In this document: positions 58,013-64,000 of the stretch, piece by piece | Layout: every line of letters starts with the position of its first letter | How positions within the stretch are numbered: position 1 is the first letter of the stretch | Source: Rhizobium leguminosarum bv. trifolii WSM1325 | GTDB lineage: Bacteria > Pseudomonadota > Alphaproteobacteria > Rhizobiales > Rhizobiaceae | Direction: 5' to 3' | NCBI GenBank assembly: GCA_000023185.1 | Contig: CP001626.1 | Coordinates: 286,313 to 350,312 of the forward strand | Length of the DNA: 64,000 bases | Notes under the pieces: generated by a model | What the model saw: only the letters and a program-made list of their open reading frames with translations | Told to the model about the DNA's origin: nothing | The model's database searches: none | Position numbers and translations under genes: made by a program

Positions 58013-58440
58013 GCAGCGCTGCCGTATTTCAGGCTTCCGAGAATATCGAGCACGAGCTCGCCGCCGATCTCGCTCTGGATGACCACGTCGATCGGCCGCC
58101 TGTCCTCAAGCATTGCATGCGGCCGAAACAGGAAGTCGCGGGCCTCGATCTCGGTCTGCCAGACATCGAGCGCCTGGCCCCAGACACGCGCGAGACGGGC
58201 AAGCTTTATGCCTTCATCCGAGGAGAGCCGATGCTTGGATTTGCGCCGTTCATAGGTGGCCTTCGGAACCAGCCGGTATTTGAACTGGGCATCATCAGGC
58301 GCCAGAAGCAGCGCCATGCGGTCAAGCGCCTTGACCGGCAATCCTTCCTCGATGCTGGAGAGCAGGCCGAAGGCCGAACGCGATACCGGCTCCCTGGCGG
58401 GCAGCCCGAGAACATCGGCGATACCGGCAAATCCCATCAT
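58009..58440 (-). CDS. Xre/MbcA/ParS-type antitoxin
   Basis: The 143-residue protein has an N-terminal part with SAFGLLSSIEEGLPVKALDR and a central YRLVPKATYERRKSKHRLSS. The C-terminal toxin-binding domain reads GIKLARLARVWGQALDVW and ends with GGELVLDILGSLKYG. This order matches antitoxins paired with RES toxins. It binds the toxin and likely the inverted repeat immediately upstream. It is first in the two-gene operon. Confidence 0.92.
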   Translation of the reverse strand: MMGFAGIADVLGLPAREPVSRSAFGLLSSIEEGLPVKALDRMALLLAPDDAQFKYRLVPKATYERRKSKHRLSSDEGIKLARLARVWGQALDVWQTEIEARDFLFRPHAMLEDRRPIDVVIQSEIGGELVLDILGSLKYGSAA

Positions 58441-58453
58441 GGCAACGGCTCCT

Positions 58454-58487
58454 TTTCACTTGAGGCTATACTTAGTCTCAAGTGAAA
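58454..58487. promoter_or_regulatory. 11-bp inverted repeat, operator of the Xre/RES module
   Basis: TTTCACTTGAG (58454-58464) and CTCAAGTGAAA (58477-58487) are perfect inverted repeats around a 12-base AT-rich spacer. The spacer reads ACTAAGTATAGC on the coding strand and includes a -10-like TATAG. It begins 13 bases upstream of the antitoxin ATG. Autorepression by the Xre antitoxin is the likely purpose. Confidence 0.75.
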
Positions 58488-58580
58488 CAATGTTCAAGGG
58501 TGCCATCCCGGCTTATCTTCGATAGCGGCGGATTGCCGTGCGCGCGAGAGACCGCTATCTTTACCAAAGGCATACGAACA

Positions 58581-59459
58581 ATGAAGGAGGTTGCCTATGT
58601 CACCGCGGGACGCCTGATCCAGCAATATCAAGACTTCTGCCTTTCCAAGGGCATCAATTTCATACGCATCGAATCCGTACGGCCGCATGACGATACCACG
58701 CTCTTCTGCAGCGCTGGAATGCAGCAGTACAAGCCCCTCTTCTCCGATCCCTCCCATAGTGGAACCGTCGCAAACAGCCAGGCTTGCCTGCGCATGGGCG
58801 ACCTCGACGAGATCGGCGACGGAACTCATCTTCTCCATTTCTCCATGCTCGGCCTTTTCTCCTTCAGGGAAATGACCGTCGGCAACGCCATCGATTTCTG
58901 GCTCGAGTTTCTGGAAACGGTAGGGCTCGTGCCGGATCATGTGACGATCCATCCCGACCGCCTGGTGGAATGGACGCCGCTCTATGGCGGGCGCGTGCCC
59001 ATCGTGCCGGATCCCGAATGCATATGGAGCGATGGCGGCATCAGCGGATACTGCACCGAGTTCTACAAGGATGGCGTCGAGATCGGAAACATCGTCAATC
59101 CGCTCGGAACCTGCATCGACGTCGGCTTCGGCGCGGAACGCCTCGACATGATCGTCAGCGGCGCGCCGCAAGACGATGCGCTCGGGACACTGTGCGAGAC
59201 GGTCATGACCATCGTGGAAAGCGGCTACCGGCCGGGCAATAAGGAGCAGGGATACGTCTTGCGAAAACTGCTCCGCCGCATCCACAAGATGGGCGGCACG
59301 CTCGATCATCCCTTCTTCGCGGAAGAGGTCGAACGCCAGAAGCGACTGCGCGCCAAATATCTGCGTTTGCGTGACCGCCATTCCGAGATGAGTCCCGACT
59401 GGTGGTTCGACACCCATGGCATCGATCTCTCCGACATCGGGGAGACGATGGACGAATAG
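58581..59459 (+). CDS. Stand-alone alanyl-tRNA-synthetase-like catalytic domain
   Basis: The 292-residue protein resembles only the N-terminal aminoacylation core of AlaRS. LFCSAGMQQYKPLF at 41-54 parallels AlaRS FTNAGMNQFKD; VANSQACLRMGDLDEIG and HFSMLGLFSFREM parallel NSQRCVRAGG...FFEMLGNFSF. IWSDGGISGYCTEFYKDG and CIDVGFGAERLDMIV match motif 3 and EQGYVLRKLLRRI matches GRGYVLRRIIRRA. The tRNA-recognition C-terminus, editing and C-Ala domains of a roughly 880-residue AlaRS are absent. It may charge a carrier protein, make an aminoacyl adenylate for a metabolite, or be a degenerate paralogue. ATG 58581 follows AAAGG. Confidence 0.85.
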   Translation: MKEVAYVTAGRLIQQYQDFCLSKGINFIRIESVRPHDDTTLFCSAGMQQYKPLFSDPSHSGTVANSQACLRMGDLDEIGDGTHLLHFSMLGLFSFREMTVGNAIDFWLEFLETVGLVPDHVTIHPDRLVEWTPLYGGRVPIVPDPECIWSDGGISGYCTEFYKDGVEIGNIVNPLGTCIDVGFGAERLDMIVSGAPQDDALGTLCETVMTIVESGYRPGNKEQGYVLRKLLRRIHKMGGTLDHPFFAEEVERQKRLRAKYLRLRDRHSEMSPDWWFDTHGIDLSDIGETMDE

Positions 59460-59464
59460 CGGAA

Positions 59465-59499
59465 GCAAGGCCTCCCGCAGACAAAGCGGGAGGCCTTGC
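59465..59499. terminator. 14-bp perfect hairpin between convergent genes
   Basis: GCAAGGCCTCCCGC and GCGGGAGGCCTTGC pair perfectly around the loop AGACAAA, 5 bases after the AlaRS-like stop. The opposite gene (permease) ends at 59591, so this is a convergent junction and the hairpin may terminate both directions. No long U-tract follows. Confidence 0.75.
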
Positions 59500-59590
59500 C
59501 ATATGCTGGAAAGTGTCAGCGTTTTGGCCATCCCCTGTTTGCCCAGGCGATGAGCCAGTCATGGAGATGTGCTGCCCGCATTGAACGCTT

Positions 59591-60361
59591 TCAGTTGCGC
59601 GCCGGCTGCAGCCGACGGAAAATCCGCTCGATCTGGGCAACAGCGGCAAAAAAGACGATGCCGGAGAAAGAGGCGAGCACGACGGCGGCAAAAAGCCTTT
59701 CCGCCTGATAGTTGAATGTCGACTGGATGATCACTGCGCCCAGCCCCTGGTTCGAGCCGATCCACTCCCCGACGATGGCGCCGATCACACAGGTGGTTGC
59801 CGAAATGCGCAGCGACGCAAAAAGCAAGGGGGCGGACCGTGGGGCGCGCAGACGCCAGAACGTCTCCCACCCGCTCGCCGAAAGCACATGCATCAGGTCA
59901 AGCTCGCTCGCCGTCGCCAGATTGAGGCCGCGGGCGGTATTCACCAGGGTTGGGAAGAAGCAAATGAGAGCAGCGATGATGACCTTTGGCAGCATGCCGA
60001 GGCCGAAGATGAGGATGATGATCGGCGCAAGCGCCAGCACCGGGATGGTGTTGAAGAGCAGGACAACGGGAAAATAGGCGGCCTGGAACCGCGGATTATA
60101 GACAAAGGCAATTGCCATGATCACGGCGAGACTGTTGCCCAGGAGGAAGCCGAGGCCCGCCTCACCCCACGTCGGAACGGCGTTCGACAGAAGGAAGCGC
60201 CATTCGATGCCAAGCGTGCGCAGGATCGCCAGCGGCGTTGGAACGATATAGGCCGGAATACCGAGCGCCGGCACCAGCCACTGCCAGGCGAGAAGCAGCG
60301 AAAGGGCGCCGATAACAGGAAGGCCGATTGCCTCGGCGAATGACAACGGACGATGCATCAT
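59591..60361 (-). CDS. ABC transporter permease, nitrate/sulfonate/thiamine-precursor type
   Basis: The 256-residue protein has six spans and the EAA-like loop of the SsuC/TauC/ThiX group in HVLSASGWETFWRLRAPRSA. PVVLLFNTIPVLALAPIIIL and IGAIVGEWIGSNQGLGAVII are further blocks. It overlaps the ATPase gene by ATGA and is the last gene of the three-gene transporter operon. Substrate is likely an organosulfur, nitrate or pyrimidine-like compound by family; not decidable here. Confidence 0.92.
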   Translation of the reverse strand: MMHRPLSFAEAIGLPVIGALSLLLAWQWLVPALGIPAYIVPTPLAILRTLGIEWRFLLSNAVPTWGEAGLGFLLGNSLAVIMAIAFVYNPRFQAAYFPVVLLFNTIPVLALAPIIILIFGLGMLPKVIIAALICFFPTLVNTARGLNLATASELDLMHVLSASGWETFWRLRAPRSAPLLFASLRISATTCVIGAIVGEWIGSNQGLGAVIIQSTFNYQAERLFAAVVLASFSGIVFFAAVAQIERIFRRLQPARN

Positions 60362-61158
60362 GCAGCCGAACTCCCCTGCTGCAACAAATGGCGCAGATGG
60401 GCGGCTGTCTCCTGGACATCGAGACTCTCGCGCCGACAGAGCCCACGCTCGTCTTTCAGCGGTGCAAGGTCGATCAGCGCCTGGACGCGGCCCGGATTGG
60501 CGGCCAGGACCAGCACGCGTCCGCCGAGATAGATCGCCTCGACGACGCTGTGGGTGACGAACAGGATGGTCGTGCCGGTCCGGCGCCAGACGTCCAGAAG
60601 CTCGTCGTTCAGTCGTTCACGGGTGATCTCGTCGAGCGCACCGAAGGGTTCGTCCATGAGCAGGATATCCGGCTCGCATTGAAGCGCGCGCGCTATGGCG
60701 ACGCGTTGGCGCTGGCCCCCGGACAGTTGATGCGGATAGCGATCGGCCAGATGCGACAGGCCGACCAGTTCGATCCAGTGGTCGGGCCGCGGATCGACCG
60801 ATCGCAAGACGCTCTTCTTCCCCACCTGCAGCGGCAGCGCGACATTCTCTTTCACGGTCCGCCACGGCAGCAGCGTTGCGTCCTGAAAGACGAAGGCGAC
60901 CTCGCGCCGCCGGCGCGCCTCCGACGCTGTCCTGCCGAGCACCGACAGCCGCCCGTCAAGCGGCGGGAGAAGATCCGCCACGGCACGCAGCAAGGTCGAC
61001 TTGCCGCAGCCAGAGGGACCGAGAATGGTCAGAAACTCGCCCCTGCCGACGCTGAGGTCGACGCCGGACAGAATGCGGGTCGTCTCGACAGCGCCGGCAT
61101 AACCGACAGCCAGATCCTTGGTTTCGATGGCCGCTGCTTCAGGCAAATCCGCTCTCAC
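60358..61158 (-). CDS. ABC transporter ATP-binding protein (SsuB/TauB/ThiZ-like)
   Basis: The 266-residue ATPase has Walker [41 protein letters not shown], signature [17 protein letters not shown] and Walker B ILLMDEPFGALDEITRERL. The LLPWR sequence is typical of nitrate/taurine-type ATPases. It overlaps the binding-protein gene upstream by 4 bases and the permease gene downstream by 4 bases. Confidence 0.93.
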   Translation of the reverse strand: MRADLPEAAAIETKDLAVGYAGAVETTRILSGVDLSVGRGEFLTILGPSGCGKSTLLRAVADLLPPLDGRLSVLGRTASEARRRREVAFVFQDATLLPWRTVKENVALPLQVGKKSVLRSVDPRPDHWIELVGLSHLADRYPHQLSGGQRQRVAIARALQCEPDILLMDEPFGALDEITRERLNDELLDVWRRTGTTILFVTHSVVEAIYLGGRVLVLAANPGRVQALIDLAPLKDERGLCRRESLDVQETAAHLRHLLQQGSSAA

Positions 61159-62201
61159 GCAATCTTCGGGCGGTCGTCCGCCGTCATGTCCAGGATTTTG
61201 GCCGTATAGCAGTCCTCCAGCTTCGGCGCGCCGCTCTTGAACTGGCCGATCTTGTCGTAGACGGAAATCTGTTCGGCAAGCGCCGCCGGATCGAAACTGC
61301 CCCAGCCATCCTTACCCGTTGCTGCGTCGAAGCTCAGCGACAATATGCGCGGTATCGTCTTCAGCTCCACGGCAAGGTCGAGCTGCGGATAGGCCTCCAC
61401 CGTCAATTTGACCGCCTCTTCGGGATGGTCATGCGTCCAGGCCCAACCCTTGGCGACCGCACGCAACACCTTTGCCAATGTCTCAGCATGGCCGGTCACG
61501 GCATCGTCGGTGGCAAAATAGACGTTGGCGTAGGACGGCAGGCCCGTGTCCTTCATTATCAGATCAATGCGGTCGGGGCCGATGATGGAAAGGGCTTGCG
61601 TGTTAGTGATCCATCCGGTCACTGCATCGACCTGACCGGTCATCAGCGGCGTCATGTCGAAGCCGATATTGGTGATGGTCAGGCTCGAGGGATCGATATT
61701 GTTCTTCAGCAGGATGGCATCAAGGACATAACGAGCCGTCGGCTGGATGCCGATGCGCTTGCCGATCATGTCCTTGACGGTGCGGATCGGCGCCTTGGGC
61801 AGCGAATAGAAGGCGAAAGGCGCCATGCGGAAACCGCAGGCGAAGATCTTGATCGGCACGCCGGATGACCTGGCAAGAAGAAGCTGTGCCGAATCCGAGA
61901 ACTGGCCGAGCTGCGCATCACCCGTGATCACGGGCGGCACCGTTGCCGAATTGGGACCACCAGGGGAAAACTCGACGTCGAGACCCTCGGCCTCGAACAG
62001 CCCACGCTTGACTGCGACGATATCGCCGATCTGTCCGTTGCTCATCAGCCAGTCATATTTGATGACGACCTTGGATGCGGCGGCTTTGGAGTGACGCGGC
62101 ACGAACACGCTGATCCCTGCCGTCGCTGCAGCAAGGGCAAAGGCTCCGCCCTTCAGGACGGTACGCCTGCCGACCACGATTTGTTTGTCTTCCCCGTTCA
62201 T
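61155..62201 (-). CDS. ABC transporter substrate-binding protein (NMT1/SsuA-like), Tat-like signal
   Basis: The 348-residue protein starts at ATG 62201, after GGGGAAAGGC. Its N-terminus KQIVVGRRTVLKGGAFALAA carries a twin-arginine motif and hydrophobic stretch. The mature part has YDWLMSNGQIGDIVAVKRGL then FEAEGLDVEFSPGGPN, IGIQPTARYVLDAILLKNNI and DAVTGWITN, typical of NMT1/THI5-like and SsuA proteins. It delivers the ligand to the permease encoded downstream. The frame extends to 62360 without family features. Confidence 0.92.
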   Translation of the reverse strand: MNGEDKQIVVGRRTVLKGGAFALAAATAGISVFVPRHSKAAASKVVIKYDWLMSNGQIGDIVAVKRGLFEAEGLDVEFSPGGPNSATVPPVITGDAQLGQFSDSAQLLLARSSGVPIKIFACGFRMAPFAFYSLPKAPIRTVKDMIGKRIGIQPTARYVLDAILLKNNIDPSSLTITNIGFDMTPLMTGQVDAVTGWITNTQALSIIGPDRIDLIMKDTGLPSYANVYFATDDAVTGHAETLAKVLRAVAKGWAWTHDHPEEAVKLTVEAYPQLDLAVELKTIPRILSLSFDAATGKDGWGSFDPAALAEQISVYDKIGQFKSGAPKLEDCYTAKILDMTADDRPKIA

Positions 62202-62253
62202 TTGCTTGCCTTTCCCCTTGTTGGATTGTTGGACGACCGACCGATTGCGCTCG

Positions 62254-62691
62254 CTATTGCGGGCCGATGTCACCGATCGGGCCACCTGCGGACCACGCAT
62301 AGATTTCCCAGAGATTGTCGTCAGGATCGGCGAAATAGACGCATCGCGCGTTCCAGACATAATCCTGCGGCGGCGCGTGGAAGAGCACGCCCGCAGCTTT
62401 CAGCTCCGCATAGGCAGCATCGACCTGCTCTGGCGAGGCGAGTTCGATGGCCGCGCAGGCCTTGTGCGCACCTTGCGGGGCACGGCGGCTTGAGACACCG
62501 GTATTCTCGGCGATATGCTCGATCTCCCAGAGCGCCAGCGTCACGCCCGCCCCTTTGAAATCGGCAAAGCCCGGAGCCCGGCGGCGCGGCTTGAAGCCAA
62601 GCCGCTCGACATAGAAGGCCGATGCTTTGTCGATGTCCTCGACCAAAAAGCAGATGTCGGTAATCGGATTGGTTTGGGCAAAAGCGGTCAT
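62254..62691 (-). CDS. VOC-family (glyoxalase/bleomycin-resistance-like) protein
   Basis: The 145-residue protein reads ITDICFLVEDIDKASAFYVE then RLGFKPRRRAPGFADFKGAG, and later FHAPPQDYVWNARCVYFADP with DDNLWEIYAW. This is the betaalphabetabetabeta fold of VOC proteins with a Glu in LWEIY as likely metal ligand. Function in the family ranges from lyase and dioxygenase to antibiotic binding. It lies 52 bases upstream of the transporter operon on the same strand and may be its first gene. Confidence 0.88.
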   Translation of the reverse strand: MTAFAQTNPITDICFLVEDIDKASAFYVERLGFKPRRRAPGFADFKGAGVTLALWEIEHIAENTGVSSRRAPQGAHKACAAIELASPEQVDAAYAELKAAGVLFHAPPQDYVWNARCVYFADPDDNLWEIYAWSAGGPIGDIGPQ

Positions 62692-62798
62692 ATGGGCCTC
62701 CTGATGGGAAAAGCCTCGCAGACCGCAGCCTCAAGAGATTTCAAATTCGTGCGGTTGTCTTTCGCAAAGCTGCTGATCTGTCATCGGCAAGAGCCGGC

Positions 62799-63662
62799 TC
62801 AAAGACGGACCGAACGCTGGTATTCCTTCGGTGTCGCCCCCATCAGACGGCGAAAGACGCTGGAGAAATGCGCCTGGCTGGAAAAGCCTGTGGCATAAGC
62901 GATGTTTGCGAGCGTCTCCTTGCCATCGGCGAGGTAAAGCCGTGCTCGTTCGATCCTGCGTTCGAGAACGAAGCGATGCGGCGCCATGCCGGCCGCCCGT
63001 TTGAATTCCCGGCTGAAGTGAAAGGGGCTCATATGGGCCACCCCGGCCAGCTCCTCCACACTCAGATCGGATTTGCCAAGCAGGTTTTCGATGTAGTCGA
63101 TCACCCGTCGAAGGTTCTCCGATGTCAGCGGACGATCGCCGGCTTCAGGTTTGGCGCCCAGCAGTTTTACAACGCAACAGGCGAGCGCCATCCCCAGATG
63201 CTGCATCAAAAGCGGGTCGTCGCGCCCGGTCTTCTCGGCGGCAAATGCAAGGGAGAGCGCGACCTGCAGCGTTGTCGGATCAGTCGTCGCGCTGAGCGCA
63301 TCACTATCCCAATGCTCGGAATCGAAGCGAGAGCCGCCAATGCTGCTGTAGAGCGCAGGTGACTGGAAGATCGAGATATAATCCGCCGCATCGCCATCGA
63401 CTTCAAGAACGGTGGCGGCCGGTTGAAATCCGAGGGTGAACGGCGGCCTCTCAACTTTGCGGAATGCCCCGCTTCCAAGCCGATAGGCATATTTGCCGTG
63501 CGCCGTGCGGTTGATCGAAATTCGATGAAGGGAGCCCCTCGAAACCATTTGCCCCGCGGCGCTGCGATAGGTCTCGACAATCATGTCGCGTTGAACGAAA
63601 GCCTTGTAGCCTCCAAGGGATGGCCGGCTTATTGAGAAAATCTGCGGGTCGATATCGGGCAT
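62799..63662 (-). CDS. AraC-family transcriptional regulator
   Basis: The 287-residue protein has an N-terminal effector part and a C-terminal double HTH. The latter includes GKSDLSVEELAGVAHMSPFH, FSREFKRAAGMAPHRFVLER and TLANIAYATGFSSQAHFSSV then FRRLMGATPKEYQ. I start at ATG 63662; the upstream 24 residues are not conserved. It is 107 bases upstream of the VOC gene in the same direction, so it may control the VOC-transporter operon as an activator. Confidence 0.92.
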   Translation of the reverse strand: MPDIDPQIFSISRPSLGGYKAFVQRDMIVETYRSAAGQMVSRGSLHRISINRTAHGKYAYRLGSGAFRKVERPPFTLGFQPAATVLEVDGDAADYISIFQSPALYSSIGGSRFDSEHWDSDALSATTDPTTLQVALSLAFAAEKTGRDDPLLMQHLGMALACCVVKLLGAKPEAGDRPLTSENLRRVIDYIENLLGKSDLSVEELAGVAHMSPFHFSREFKRAAGMAPHRFVLERRIERARLYLADGKETLANIAYATGFSSQAHFSSVFRRLMGATPKEYQRSVRL

Positions 63663-63764
63663 TGTTTCATTCTCCCTGGCAGGGGAGAGGCAAGTTGCGC
63701 GCCAAGTGGAGCGAAGCTTCGCGCTGGATATCAACGTCGCAGCATAAAACCCGACGGTGCCCCG

Positions 63765-63899
63765 TTAAATCGTGATCTTACGCCTGCTGTCGCGCCACAC
63801 GGCACCGCGGCCCGGCAGGAGTTCGCCTTCGGCAAATTTGGTCGCATGCGCAAGAATTATGCAGTGCATGTTCTTCTTGATCGGTGGCTGCAGACTCAT
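63765..63899 (-). CDS. Possible small protein, unknown
   Basis: A 44-residue minus-strand frame starts with ATG 63899 (MSLQPPIKKNMHCIILAHAT) and ends RDSRRKITI. It lacks a strong ribosome site and no family is recognised, but it is the only open frame in the last 330 bases. It is in the same direction as the AraC gene, about 100 bases upstream. Confidence 0.3.
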   Translation of the reverse strand: MSLQPPIKKNMHCIILAHATKFAEGELLPGRGAVWRDSRRKITI

Positions 63900-63935
63900 C
63901 GACCGCTCTGAAAACCGCCGAGGCCTCCGGAATCA

Positions 63936-63965
63936 TCCCTGGTCGCGGGAAACCGCGGCCAGGGA
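63936..63965 (+). terminator. GNRA-capped 13-bp hairpin near the right edge
   Basis: TCCCTGGTCGCGG and CCGCGGCCAGGGA pair around a GAAA tetraloop, with a single T-G wobble at 63943. On the plus strand the sequence after it is CTTTCGTTTT, a weak U-rich tail 5 bases later. No plus-strand gene lies just upstream, so it may terminate a short transcript or act for a neighbour outside the window. Confidence 0.45.
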
Positions 63966-64000
63966 AGAGCTTTCGTTTTGTCCACTCTTTCCCCCGGAGA

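Noticed and set aside
58494..59531. 345-codon minus-strand frame
   Set aside because: It is antisense to the AlaRS-like gene and has no domain resemblance, whereas the plus strand shows ordered AlaRS motifs.

Overview
The window reads as an accessory, probably plasmid-borne, segment of a Rhizobiaceae genome (Rhizobium-like). The pointers are high GC, a Ti/RSF1010-type relaxase with its oriT, an exopolysaccharide (EPS) locus, and long runs of ABC-transporter catabolic operons typical of rhizobial secondary replicons. Species and replicon are inference: no replication origin, rRNA or tRNA gene was recognised.

Region 1 (1-14.4 kb) is a surface-polysaccharide locus. On the minus strand it has a WecG/TagA/CpsF transferase running off the left edge, a beta-helix protein and an O-antigen-ligase/polymerase-type membrane protein. 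On the plus strand it has a tightly overlapping operon of one GT2 and two GT4 glycosyltransferases, a Wzc/ExoP-like co-polymerase/tyrosine kinase, GDP-mannose 4,6-dehydratase and GDP-L-fucose synthase. The polymer therefore probably contains fucose. A frameshifted PhyH-like gene lies inside.

Region 2 (14.4-21 kb) is mobile and decayed. A sugar isomerase/epimerase remnant abuts a full-length TraA relaxase. An intact oriT (inverted repeat plus nic site) and a TraD-like protein follow. An SGNH/SASA esterase and an IS66 transposase remnant come next. No TraG or type IV secretion genes are visible.

Region 3 (21-33.4 kb) holds LysR and Xre regulators, a winged-helix methyltransferase, an alpha/beta-hydrolase fused to a LuxR domain, a ribose-type ABC transporter operon with aldose epimerase and GMC oxidoreductase beside a GntR regulator, and an L,D-transpeptidase.

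Region 4 (33.4-43 kb) is a polyol/phosphodiester catabolic module: UgpBAEC-type transporter, glycerophosphodiester phosphodiesterase, HAD phosphatase, ribitol-dehydrogenase-like SDR, FGGY pentulose kinase and SorC regulator. Tandem 12-bp repeats sit in its divergent promoter. A Pcm methyltransferase follows.

Region 5 (44-56.5 kb) is a divergent acid-sugar module. One arm has an Opp-type ABC transporter, a four-carbon acid-sugar kinase and a GntR regulator. The other has a DapA/NanA-family aldolase, a cytoplasmic sialidase-like protein, an iron alcohol dehydrogenase and a PdxA2-like dehydrogenase.

Region 6 (56.5-64 kb) carries two toxin-antitoxin pairs (Phd/VapC and Xre/RES), each with a clear palindromic operator. 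It also has a stand-alone alanyl-tRNA-synthetase-like catalytic domain, a nitrate/sulfonate/thiamine-type ABC transporter, a VOC protein and an AraC regulator.
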